Origin: Ignavibacteria bacterium
GTDB lineage: Bacteria > Bacteroidota > Ignavibacteria > Tepidaquicellales > OLB5
NCBI GenBank assembly: GCA_030835085.1
Contig: JAUQWQ010000211.1
Span: 1-43,462, forward strand
Length of the DNA: 43,462 nt
Direction of reading: 5' to 3'
Numbering within the stretch: the first letter of the stretch is position 1; the number at the start of each line of letters is the position of its first letter. Below, in pieces: positions 23,986 through 31,831 of this stretch. The notes under the pieces were generated by a model. The model ran no database searches, was not told the origin of the DNA, and was given only the letters and a program-made list of their open reading frames with translations. The translations under genes and the position numbers were made by a program.

Positions 23986-26514
23986 TTAACTTTTAATAAC
24001 TATCATAGTCAGGTCGTCATGCAATGGTCTGCCTGAACAGAATTCGACGGCTTTATCCTGAATAGTCTTTACAATTTCCTTTGAAGAAAGCTCTCTCGAG
24101 TGCAAGAGTGTCTCAATTATTCGTTCCTGACCGAATATCTCACCCTCAGGGTTCATGGCTTCTTCAAGTCCGTCTGTAAAGATTGCAATTACTGCACCAG
24201 GCTCTATATGAACAACTTTTCTTTCATACTGCTGACCCGGCAATACTCCCAATATTAAACCAGTTGCATCAAGCGTAGTGATTTTACCTGCCGAGTCTAT
24301 CATAACCGGAGGATTGTGCCCGGCATTGATGTAATGGAACGATTTGGTAGAAGGCTCCCATGCCCCGATAAACAAGGTTATGAATTCAGACGATGAAGTA
24401 TTCTTGAATACATGATTATTTATTCTGGCTATGAATTCAGAAAAATCTTCAGTGATTTCAAGTCCAACCCTTATTGAAGCCTGCAGGTTAGCCATTATCA
24501 TAGCGGCACCGGCGCCTTTGCCGCTTACATCCGCAATTACCATGAACGTGTTGCCTTCATCATTATTTATCACGTCATAGTAATCGCCTGCAACTTCATA
24601 ACATGGTCTTGATTCGCCGTAGACTTCAAGTCCGGTTACATGCGGGATTTCCTGCGGCATCAGCCTGCGCTGGATATTACGCGCCATTTCAAGCTCTTTA
24701 TCCATACGCTTTTTATCAATGTAGACCGATTGCAGGTTAAGATTCTGAAGCGCAAGCGCTGTATGAGCAGATGCCTGTGTGAGTATATCAAGGTCCTCCG
24801 CCGAAAAATCTTCATGGTTTTGTTTCTTGCCAAGGTTAAGTACTCCTATTAACTCACCCTGTGAGATCATTGGAATTGTCACCGATATATCATTATCGCG
24901 GATCCATTCAATTTCGTTCTCATCTACTGTAATTCTTGAGCGCTCCGAAATTTCATCCCAGAAGAATTTATTCCCTCCGCGTATCCTGTGAATTACACTT
25001 TCATTATCGTTATACCTGAAAGGTATATTACCTGCAAGCTGCGGGTTGAGTGCAAAAGGTATCACAGGATTAATACCTATGGTTTTGCTGACCCATACAC
25101 CAAGCTCTTTGAGAAGTTCCTTTGATTCTATCTGCCCTGAAATGCTGTTGCTGTACTTCTTAAGTGCTTCGGCATACTTTGTGCGCTCCGGATAGAATGT
25201 CTCATCTATCCAGGTAAGTATGCGTTTATTTATAGGTGTGAACGTTAACGAAAGTAATAATACTGATACGATTATAACAGTCGGGTCCCGGAGATCAAGC
25301 AAACTTACCGAGAGCCTGACTATAACAAATATTAAAAAGAGGTATACTCCCAATAATCCGACTGTAACCCCGAATACCCTGACCCTGCGCTTAAGAGCGC
25401 TCTCAGTTTCAAGCAGCCTGTTCTGGAAGAAGGAATTAAGGAACGTGAAGGGGATGATAAGTCCGCCGATTTCGCAAAGCAGGAATATAAGAAGGCTGAC
25501 GAGGAGCATATTTGCCCCTATCTGGTTAAGCAAAATGAATTGCGAAACTATCACCAGTATCCATCCAATGCCTATTGATATCGAACCGTATTTCACACCA
25601 AACAGCATAAGTCGTACCTGGCGTTTTTCAAGTGCAGTGTTAACTTTTTTCAGGTTCTTTGAAAGCAGTACAACCCCAACACCCATCTGGATAAAAAGCA
25701 TAAGGAATATCATGAAGGTCAGTATTTTGCTCTCAAAACTCATAAGAGATGAAATAATGATAATTAATGGCAGCAGGAATATGAAGAGAAGCGATATGAA
25801 CTTATTTTTTTCATATATCCTGTTCCTGCGGGGAAAGGTTGCAAACAGCAGTACCCAGAAGCTTGGTCCAAGCCACATGATATACGTTACAAACTCTTTA
25901 AGTGTATCAAAGTACAGGTAATTTTTTATGAATGTATCAGGGGCATCGCCAACGTTAACTGTTGCATACATAAAGCTGCCAAAACAGAAACAGAACAGAG
26001 CTATGAGGATAGTTTCTGTAGTGTAAGGACTCTTCATTATTCCCCAGATGCCTACAAGCAGGTAAGCTATGAGAAGGAAGACGGGTACTGTCCTGAAAAG
26101 GAAGACCATCAGTTTTTCCAGCGGAAGCAGCGGGGCAAGGGTAAACTCGTAATCAACAACTTGCGGCCCGCGCCTGATGGTGTAAGTGACCTTTTCACCA
26201 ATTTCTTTCCGGTTTATATCACTGCGTATAGCGGTAAGATCGCTTACAGGTTTGCCCTCAATTTTGATCAGGGTATCCCCGGGCTGAATACCGGAATTAT
26301 AAGCGGCATAATCTTCTGATACAGTAGTGATCAGAAGGTAATTGAACTTATCGGTTTCATTGATGTAACGAATACCTGTAGAGCCATCTTTATTTATATT
26401 AGAAACGGAAATGAATCCCTGAACTGCAGCCATGAGCGCAAAAATAATTAAAAAGAGCCCAAGGAACCTTGTGAGGTACGATACTATAAGCCGGGGAGTA
26501 GAAACGTCATTCAT
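23986..26514 (-). CDS. Membrane PDZ-GAF-SpoIIE (PP2C) serine phosphatase
   Basis: An 842-residue signalling protein. After a first membrane helix comes a PDZ-like domain (DYAAYNSGIQPGDTLIKIEGKPV), then a multi-helix membrane region (about 140-440), a GAF-like domain (about 500-610; IPMISQGELIGVLNLGKKQNHEDFSAEDLDILTQ), a helical linker (MDKELEMARNIQRRLMPQEIP) and a SpoIIE/PP2C phosphatase with metal motifs EVAGDYYDV, VIADVSGKGAGAAM, FTDGLEE and HDDLTMIVI. Such RsbU-like enzymes dephosphorylate anti-sigma-factor antagonists; no partner genes are adjacent. I used the ATG at 26514. An in-frame TTG at 26523 sits inside a TACATTTG -7 element, so the transcript is probably leaderless. Confidence 0.85.
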   Translation of the reverse strand: MNDVSTPRLIVSYLTRFLGLFLIIFALMAAVQGFISVSNINKDGSTGIRYINETDKFNYLLITTVSEDYAAYNSGIQPGDTLIKIEGKPVSDLTAIRSDINRKEIGEKVTYTIRRGPQVVDYEFTLAPLLPLEKLMVFLFRTVPVFLLIAYLLVGIWGIMKSPYTTETILIALFCFCFGSFMYATVNVGDAPDTFIKNYLYFDTLKEFVTYIMWLGPSFWVLLFATFPRRNRIYEKNKFISLLFIFLLPLIIIISSLMSFESKILTFMIFLMLFIQMGVGVVLLSKNLKKVNTALEKRQVRLMLFGVKYGSISIGIGWILVIVSQFILLNQIGANMLLVSLLIFLLCEIGGLIIPFTFLNSFFQNRLLETESALKRRVRVFGVTVGLLGVYLFLIFVIVRLSVSLLDLRDPTVIIVSVLLLSLTFTPINKRILTWIDETFYPERTKYAEALKKYSNSISGQIESKELLKELGVWVSKTIGINPVIPFALNPQLAGNIPFRYNDNESVIHRIRGGNKFFWDEISERSRITVDENEIEWIRDNDISVTIPMISQGELIGVLNLGKKQNHEDFSAEDLDILTQASAHTALALQNLNLQSVYIDKKRMDKELEMARNIQRRLMPQEIPHVTGLEVYGESRPCYEVAGDYYDVINNDEGNTFMVIADVSGKGAGAAMIMANLQASIRVGLEITEDFSEFIARINNHVFKNTSSSEFITLFIGAWEPSTKSFHYINAGHNPPVMIDSAGKITTLDATGLILGVLPGQQYERKVVHIEPGAVIAIFTDGLEEAMNPEGEIFGQERIIETLLHSRELSSKEIVKTIQDKAVEFCSGRPLHDDLTMIVIKS

Positions 26515-26520
26515 ATAATA

Positions 26521-26528
26521 CAAATGTA
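26521..26528 (-). promoter_or_regulatory. Bacteroidota-type -7 element (TACATTTG) abutting the SpoIIE gene
   Basis: On the minus strand TACATTTG is followed by six bases and the ATG at 26514, the same geometry as at ispF. Confidence 0.5.
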
Positions 26529-26588
26529 AGGAATTTTAAGTAATTTTCAAGTGTAAATTAAGGATGATAAGTAGTTTAACAAAATCTG

Positions 26589-26663
26589 TCGGGATAGCAG
26601 GATTCGAACCTGCGACCTCCTGCTCCCAAAGCAGGCGCGATAACCGGACTACGCTATATCCCG
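26589..26663 (-). tRNA. tRNA-Pro (anticodon TGG)
   Basis: On the minus strand the acceptor arms CGGGATA and TATCCCG pair, with discriminator A at 26589. The anticodon loop sits in CCTGC-TTTGGGA-GCAGG (anticodon TGG), and the T arm GCAGG-TTCGAAT-CCTGC is intact. Length is 75 bases, without an encoded CCA. It lies 31 bases downstream of tRNA-Phe on the same strand. Confidence 0.95.
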
Positions 26664-26694
26664 TGCGAATAACCCATTTTTGGGCAAAAAACTG

Positions 26695-26767
26695 TGGACA
26701 GGGCCGGAATCGAACCGGCGACACACGGCTTTTCAGGCCGTTGCTCTACCTACTGAGCTACCTGTCC
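26695..26767 (-). tRNA. tRNA-Phe (anticodon GAA)
   Basis: On the minus strand GGACAGG pairs with CCTGTCC. The anticodon stem-loop ACGGC-CTGAAAA-GCCGT gives anticodon GAA and the T arm is GCCGG-TTCGATT-CCGGC. Length is 73 bases and CCA is not encoded. Probably cotranscribed with tRNA-Pro. Confidence 0.95.
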
Positions 26768-26924
26768 TTGAAAATTTACAGCTATAAAGAACAAAAATAA
26801 GCAAAAATTTTATTTTTTAAAAGAACGAAATTTGGTATACTTCCAGGGTGGTAATATTCAGGCGATCTTAGCCGGATAACCGCAGGATCGGCTAAACCAA
26901 TTACAACCAATTTCAAAATACATT

Positions 26925-27154
26925 TTCTCATTTGCATTCTCATGATGAATGCGATTTTTTTTTCGGAGGAGTATTCATCTTGCGAATTCACTTTACGGGC
27001 TATAATCGCAATATTCTCACGATGAAAGCATTCCCATTATGAATAATTGATGATGAGAATCCATTTCCTCGATGATAATGTAAATGAGAAAACCCCCAAA
27101 ATAGCCTGATATCAGCACCTTCAAAATTCCCACGATGATTATTCATGTTGGGAA
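26925..27154. repeat. Cluster of degenerate TTCYCAYGATGA palindromic motifs
   Basis: The gap 26768-27368 has no gene I can support. Within it a 12-base motif recurs: TTCTCATGATGA (26937), TTCTCACGATGA (27014), TTCCCATTATGA (27031), TTCCTCGATGA (27065) and TTCCCACGATGA (27127), plus inverted forms at 27048-27059 and 27143-27154. Two make hairpins: GCATTC/GAATGC at 26934-26952, followed by a nine-T run, and the inverted pair at 27127-27154. Function is unknown; operator sites or a small-repeat family are possibilities. Confidence 0.5.
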
Positions 27155-27368
27155 AATTAACAGTAATAAGAAAAATAATTTTTAATGCGGCCGGTATGGA
27201 CATCTATAATAAAGGATGAATTGAATATAATTATGCTTTCTGCATACTGAAGGTAATATAATATATGCTAATTGCATTGTCAAGGGGATTTGGAAAAAAG
27301 TTTTTCTGCCAAGCCTCCCGCTAAATCAGCAACGCCCGGCAGATACAATTCAAAACATGGAAGACGCT

Positions 27369-28202
27369 CTATTCAACAGTAATTGTAATCTCCGGCAGGG
27401 GCGCGGGGTTATTGGTAATATATCGCCCGTTGTAATTTATGGTATCGCTAACTATCCAAATGCCATTATGCGGAGTATTGACCCTTCCATAATAAATACC
27501 GTCTTCGCCAATTACAGGATCAGTGTTTCCCGTGCTTTGGTACAGGCTATCCTGTTTATAAACATTAATGTACATTTGGGCATCTGTAATTTGGGTAAAT
27601 GATTGCTGGTAAACATCAGAGCTGTGCAGAATTACAGCAAGATCGTTTACGCCCGCAATGGGGGTAAATGGCGAGACCATGGTTAAGGTGTAATACATCG
27701 TATCAGCAAGATCATAAAAATATTTCAACTGTTTCTCAGGGTGCAGGCTGGTGTATAATGGAACAGAATCCGTCTCGTGGCTTGTACCCGAGGGCTCATA
27801 ATAAGTGAACCTGCAGCGCCATACCAGGTCCGGCGGGGTAGTTGGCATATTGAATATCATAAAACCTTCAAAGTAACCCGATGTTGCATTATAAGTAAAA
27901 CTATCAGATACCGGGGTGCTGTGTGTTATGTGCGGGGTCATGCGCATTTGCGGATATACCTTAACGTACCCGGCAGTTTGCGGTGTACTGCCTTCAGATA
28001 CCTTAAAATATACTTTATTGTACGCGTAAGTAAGTGAGTCATACCCGGTGACATAAAGCTTTATTGTATAATTATCCGGCAGGTTAACTGTCTGTATCTC
28101 GTTGTAAGTAACCGGCGAGCCTGTATTGTTATTATGTACAGAATCACTGCAGCCATATAAAAACACAGCAATGCCGCTTAGTATTATAATTATTGTTTTC
28201 AT
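27369..28202 (-). CDS. Lipoprotein with two YtkA-like beta domains
   Basis: A 277-residue exported protein whose signal sequence ends in a lipobox (FLYGC, acylated cysteine at residue 18). The mature part appears to hold two similar beta-sandwich modules. Each ends in a turn typical of YtkA/FixH-like domains: SGYFEGFMIFNMPTTPPDLVWRC near residue 110 and DGIYYGRVNTPHNGIWIV near 245. YtkA-like domains occur in envelope proteins associated with copper or electron-transfer handling, but no metal-ligand cluster is evident, so the role is open. It stands alone: 600 bases without a gene follow it and a 360-base gap precedes it. A weak CTGCC/GGCAG stem with a downstream T run (minus strand, near 27300-27345) may terminate it. 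Confidence 0.75.
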   Translation of the reverse strand: MKTIIIILSGIAVFLYGCSDSVHNNNTGSPVTYNEIQTVNLPDNYTIKLYVTGYDSLTYAYNKVYFKVSEGSTPQTAGYVKVYPQMRMTPHITHSTPVSDSFTYNATSGYFEGFMIFNMPTTPPDLVWRCRFTYYEPSGTSHETDSVPLYTSLHPEKQLKYFYDLADTMYYTLTMVSPFTPIAGVNDLAVILHSSDVYQQSFTQITDAQMYINVYKQDSLYQSTGNTDPVIGEDGIYYGRVNTPHNGIWIVSDTINYNGRYITNNPAPLPEITITVE

Positions 28203-28379
28203 TTTCTGATGAGGAAAGTTACTTCAATTTATGGGTTTATTCTACACAATAATATGAGCAGTGCAAAAAAGCTTATTGTAACTTGAAGATAACGATAGTC
28301 GTGTATGTGCGCAGAGCTAATGAGGCTTCTAAAACAGTCTTTACCCTTCTGAATTGTTTCAATTTTATGATGCATAATA

Positions 28380-28410
28380 TTTGCATTAAAAACTTTTTTT
28401 ATTATATTTG
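28380..28410 (+). promoter_or_regulatory. Perfect Bacteroidota-type promoter (TTTG-N19-TATATTTG)
   Basis: TTTG at 28380-28383, exactly 19 bases, then TATATTTG at 28403-28410 match the Bacteroidota -33/-7 consensus without mismatch. It is the best promoter in the window. Transcription should start near 28414-28417, only about ten bases before the terminator stem that follows. Confidence 0.75.
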
Positions 28411-28415
28411 TAATA

Positions 28416-28464
28416 CGCGCGTAGAGGACAACCACCAGAAATGGGGGGTTGCTCCTCTTTTTTT
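28416..28464 (+). ncRNA. Candidate short RNA or attenuated leader, about 50 bases
   Basis: From the promoter above to the T run at 28459-28464 a transcript would be about 50 bases and consist almost only of a GC-rich hairpin. No open reading frame fits inside. Either it is a small structured RNA in its own right, or it is the attenuated leader of the gene at 28564. No known RNA family is recognised. Confidence 0.4.
28423..28464 (+). terminator. Strong rho-independent terminator
   Basis: AGAGGA (28423-28428) pairs with TCCTCT (28453-28458), and the stem continues with CAACC (28429-28433) against GGTTG (28447-28451) across one bulged C. The loop is AGAAAT and a run of six T's follows. Confidence 0.85.
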
Positions 28465-28563
28465 ATTTATAGGGGTGATGTAATCGATTTTGTTTTAATT
28501 TTTAATACTCAGTTTTAAAAACACATTTTGCATATAGAAATTTTAACTAAGCAGTAATAAAAT

Positions 28564-29148
28564 ATGGATATAAAACTCTGGTTTGAACTGATCGGGTCTT
28601 TATTAACATTGGCTGCAATAATCTTTGGTATTATACAGTATATCAAAGCTCAAAAATGGAAGAGATTAGAGTTTATTTCGAAAGAAATTAACGATTTTGA
28701 AAATGATAAGGATGTCAGGAATGCGAAGTTTATGCTTGACTGGGATGAAACAGATGTTGAATTATACCATGATGCCTCTGACTGGGATTATGAAGACAGG
28801 TTCGTTACAGTAGATGACGAATTGTTAAAGTCATCATTAACCACTTATGAAAATGATCCTCAGCCTGATAAGCCATATTCTGATATTGAAAGCTGCATAA
28901 GAGATACCTTTGATATTTTGTTTGGTTATTTTGAAGGCTTTTATGCAAATATAAAGACCGGGCTTGTTACATTTGATGAATACTATCCGCATATAATGTA
29001 CTGGATAGATATACTTTCGAACCCGGATAATAATTTTAAAGATGATAAATTTAAGAATCTGCTAAAAGAGTTTCTGGAATATTACGGTTATGCCGGTGTT
29101 TTATGGATGTTTGATGAGCACCTGAAACGAATATCAAAAGCAAACTGA
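28564..29148 (+). CDS. Small protein with one N-terminal membrane helix (DUF4760-like)
   Basis: A 194-residue protein with a single N-terminal membrane helix (residues 8-26, LIGSLLTLAAIIFGIIQYI) followed by a soluble acidic helical domain (WKRLEFISKEINDFENDKDVRNAKFMLDWDE, then FLEYYGYAGVLWMFDEHLKRI). The N-terminal helix, KxxE-rich start and acidic helical body resemble the DUF4760 group, whose role is unknown; I hold that loosely. It is 100 bases after a strong terminator, so expression needs read-through from the promoter at 28380 or its own weak promoter. The next gene (C39-like) starts 14 bases after its stop, so the two are probably an operon. Confidence 0.7.
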   Translation: MDIKLWFELIGSLLTLAAIIFGIIQYIKAQKWKRLEFISKEINDFENDKDVRNAKFMLDWDETDVELYHDASDWDYEDRFVTVDDELLKSSLTTYENDPQPDKPYSDIESCIRDTFDILFGYFEGFYANIKTGLVTFDEYYPHIMYWIDILSNPDNNFKDDKFKNLLKEFLEYYGYAGVLWMFDEHLKRISKAN

Positions 29149-29162
29149 GTTTTGAAGCGAAT

Positions 29163-29762
29163 ATGAAAAATGTTAAATACATACCTGTTAAAGCCATCAA
29201 AATAAACTTACCCGAAGTAAGGCAGGAAGAAGACTGGTCATGCGGTGCGGCAGTATTGCTTTCTGTATTGCTTCACTACGGCAAGGGTCCGTTAACTGAA
29301 AAAATGGTTGGAGATAAGCTTAAAATGGATGAAACAGGAACAGATCCTTTTCAGATCAAGCGGGTTCTAATGCACTATAAAATAAAATTCCGTGAATACC
29401 GAGACATGACAATTGAGCAATTGAAACAGAATGTTAGTAAAGGGTACCCGGTTTTGATAATGCTGCAGGCATGGGGTGATAATCCTGAATTATACACTTG
29501 CTGCAAAGCAGACTGCGAAGACGGCCACTGGCTTATAGCAATTGGATATGATAAAGATAACATTTACTTCGAGGACCCTGTGCTGGATGTAAGCAGGGGG
29601 TATATCAGTATAAAAGAGCTTGATGCGCGCTGGCATGATTATGAATACCTGAGCGAAAAGGATAGTAAAGCAAGAAACAGGTATCATTCAGATCATTACG
29701 GAATTGCCATAACAGTAAGAAGACAGGGCAGTAAAAAAGTGCAGGTCGAAGCGATACTTTAA
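29163..29762 (+). CDS. C39-like cysteine peptidase-fold protein
   Basis: A 199-residue protein with the papain-like C39 layout: nucleophile cysteine in DWSCGAA (C27), histidine in DGHWLIAIGY (H122) and the aspartate in YFEDP (D138). The N-terminal VRQEEDWSCGAAVLLSVLLHYG is the family signature. C39 domains normally cleave double-glycine leaders of bacteriocin-like peptides as part of an ABC exporter; here it is free-standing, has no signal peptide and no transporter, so it may act as a cytoplasmic peptidase or on an unknown peptide. Extra cysteines (YTCCKADCED) precede the histidine. It follows the TM protein by 14 bases, implying a joint function. Confidence 0.82.
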   Translation: MKNVKYIPVKAIKINLPEVRQEEDWSCGAAVLLSVLLHYGKGPLTEKMVGDKLKMDETGTDPFQIKRVLMHYKIKFREYRDMTIEQLKQNVSKGYPVLIMLQAWGDNPELYTCCKADCEDGHWLIAIGYDKDNIYFEDPVLDVSRGYISIKELDARWHDYEYLSEKDSKARNRYHSDHYGIAITVRRQGSKKVQVEAIL

Positions 29763-29850
29763 TTTTAAAAATAATCTGAAGGAGTTTTTGAGTTAGATGT
29801 TTCATCGAAAAAATTATTTATTCATTATATAAAAAATAAAAATACTGATA

Positions 29851-30816
29851 ATGAGAAAAAACAATTTATGCTTAATTTTACTTTTAATGCTAAGTATTTG
29901 TTGTGCTGGCTGTGGGAAGGTTGACTCAAATAAGTATAAAAAGGTTGCAATACTAAAGTTCACTACACATCCAGCATTAGATGAACTTGAGAAGGGTTTT
30001 TCGCAGAAGCTGCAAAATCTTTTTAAAAACAAGAATGATTCAGTAATAATAGAATATTATAATGCGGATGGAAGAGTCCAAAATGCAAAATCAATTGCAG
30101 GATCACTTAATATATCTAAACCTGATATAATATTCGTTATAGGAACCCCTGCAGCAATCCAATTAGTCAACACCCCATCTAATATACCAATCATTTATGG
30201 TGCAGTTGCAGATCCAATTGGAGCAAAAATTATCCCTTCGGATAGAGTTACCGGGATTCAAAATGCAGGTGAGAACATTATTGTTAAAGCATTATCATTT
30301 ATAAGAATTGCTTTTCCGAATGCAAAAACAATTGGAACTATTTATAATCCTTCTGAACAAAACTCGAAATATGTTCAGACATTCATGGAAAAGAACTCAA
30401 GCAATTATGGTTTTAAGTTCATACAGGTTCCTATAACGGAGATATCTCAAATAACAAGTTCTATAGAATATTTATCAAACCAAGTCGATGTAATTTATTC
30501 TGCTAACGACAATACGGTGAACTCTGGTATTGGTTCCGTAACTACAATCTGTGAAAAGAAAAATATTCCTTTTGTAATTGGAGATCTGAGCACACTTTCA
30601 AAAGGTCCCCTATTTGCTATTGGTTTGGAGTATCTTTCTATGGGATTTGATCTTGCCGACATAACATTCAAAATTCTTAATGGAGCAAAGATAACAGATT
30701 TTCCTCCAAGAGAAGCACCTAATCCTCAAATTTGGATGAATAATTTGACAAAAAAGAAAATGGGTTATATTGAACCTGAAGGGTTAGAAATTTTAATTAA
30801 TAAATCAATTAATTAA
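29851..30816 (+). CDS. ABC transporter substrate-binding lipoprotein (ABC_sub_bind / TrpX-like)
   Basis: A 321-residue lipoprotein: the signal ends in CCAGC (acylated C21). The mature protein matches the ABC_sub_bind family, with VAILKFTTHPALDELEKGF, IIFVIGTPAAIQL, IPIIYGAVADPIGAKI, GTIYNPSEQNSKYV and IPFVIGDLSTLSKGPLFAIGLEYLSMG. Some family members (TrpX) bind aromatic amino acids, but the ligand here is unknown. It is first in a tightly spaced four-gene operon with permease (4 bases later), ATPase and an LDH-like dehydrogenase. Base composition is much more AT-rich than in flanking genes, a sign of recent acquisition. No clear promoter is seen in the 88 bases upstream. Confidence 0.88.
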   Translation: MRKNNLCLILLLMLSICCAGCGKVDSNKYKKVAILKFTTHPALDELEKGFSQKLQNLFKNKNDSVIIEYYNADGRVQNAKSIAGSLNISKPDIIFVIGTPAAIQLVNTPSNIPIIYGAVADPIGAKIIPSDRVTGIQNAGENIIVKALSFIRIAFPNAKTIGTIYNPSEQNSKYVQTFMEKNSSNYGFKFIQVPITEISQITSSIEYLSNQVDVIYSANDNTVNSGIGSVTTICEKKNIPFVIGDLSTLSKGPLFAIGLEYLSMGFDLADITFKILNGAKITDFPPREAPNPQIWMNNLTKKKMGYIEPEGLEILINKSIN

Positions 30817-30820
30817 CAAA

Positions 30821-31831
30821 ATGGAAGAATTTATAATTGATAGTATAAAATCAGCTATTTTAACAGGGTGGATATTTGGCATTGGGGCAATTGGATTAAG
30901 TCTAATTTATAAGTATCTCAATTTTCCAGATTTTACAACTATAGGTTCATTAATAGTAGGGGCAATATGTTGCATAAAATTTGGACAGGACAGTATCGTA
31001 TTAGGATTACTTGCTTCTGTAATATCAGGCATGATTTTAGGAATAGTTACGGCAATTCAAATTAATAAAATTCAAGTCCCACCTGTAATAGCGGGAATTA
31101 TTACATTTACAATATCTCAAACTATTGCATATAAATTAACTATGGACGAAGCAACTGTATTCTTTGGTGGGAATAGAGAAGTTTTAGATTTGATTATTTC
31201 CAGTGATTTTACGTGGTGGAGTGTTATCGTATTTTCTGCTATAACAATATTTATATGTACCCTAATAGCATTGTTTTTCAAAACTAAATATGGTGCTTTA
31301 ACTTTGGCTATGATAGCAGAAGATCATTACATTAAATATAGACATCATAGAAAAGAATCAACTAAGTTGATATTGTTATCAATAGGAAATAGTATTATAG
31401 GCCTAACAGGTGGTTTCTTTGCAATTCAGCAAAATTCTGCGAATACATCTAATTTTTCCGATTTTTTAATAATTGCTATAAGCGCATATGCATTAACAAA
31501 TTTTTTTATTTCATGGATAAATAAAAAACAAGTAAGAGATTACTTGAAAAAAGAAAATATACCTTCGTCAAGTTATATATTCAAAGTAATGATATTTTTT
31601 CTTCCATGGCTAAAGCTTGCCGATGAAAAACCACTTAAAATATTTACAAGTTTAATTTTAACTGTTTGCTTTTCAATTGGAATATATTCAATTTTTATGA
31701 CAGCCAATTTATATTTAAGCAAATATCAAGATTTTAAACATTTTAATTTTGCTATTCAGGGAATTTTGTTAGTAATTATTTTATTAATACCAATAATATT
31801 TGAAAAATTTTCATTTGACAACAAACTATGA
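30821..31831 (+). CDS. ABC transporter permease (TrpY-like)
   Basis: A 336-residue integral membrane protein with about nine hydrophobic segments, among them WIFGIGAIGLSLIYKYLNFPDFTTIGSLIVGAI and VIFSAITIFICTLIALFF. The order and the NFPDFTT turn after the first helix match the BPD_transp_2 permease group that partners ABC_sub_bind proteins. It would form the homodimeric channel for the substrate delivered by the upstream lipoprotein. The stop overlaps the ATPase start (ATGA, 31828-31831). The extended loop IKYRHHRKESTKLILLSIGNS carries the coupling-helix position. AT-rich like its neighbours. Confidence 0.87.
   Translation: MEEFIIDSIKSAILTGWIFGIGAIGLSLIYKYLNFPDFTTIGSLIVGAICCIKFGQDSIVLGLLASVISGMILGIVTAIQINKIQVPPVIAGIITFTISQTIAYKLTMDEATVFFGGNREVLDLIISSDFTWWSVIVFSAITIFICTLIALFFKTKYGALTLAMIAEDHYIKYRHHRKESTKLILLSIGNSIIGLTGGFFAIQQNSANTSNFSDFLIIAISAYALTNFFISWINKKQVRDYLKKENIPSSSYIFKVMIFFLPWLKLADEKPLKIFTSLILTVCFSIGIYSIFMTANLYLSKYQDFKHFNFAIQGILLVIILLIPIIFEKFSFDNKL

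Noticed and set aside
25220-25921. A 233-residue plus-strand frame
   Set aside because: It is antisense to the membrane region of the SpoIIE phosphatase and has no start signal or protein features.
26536-26800. Open frames on both strands across the tRNA genes
   Set aside because: They are translations of tRNA-Pro and tRNA-Phe, a well-known source of false proteins.
28283-28483. A 66-residue plus-strand frame
   Set aside because: It runs through the promoter and terminator at 28380-28464 and shows no protein character.
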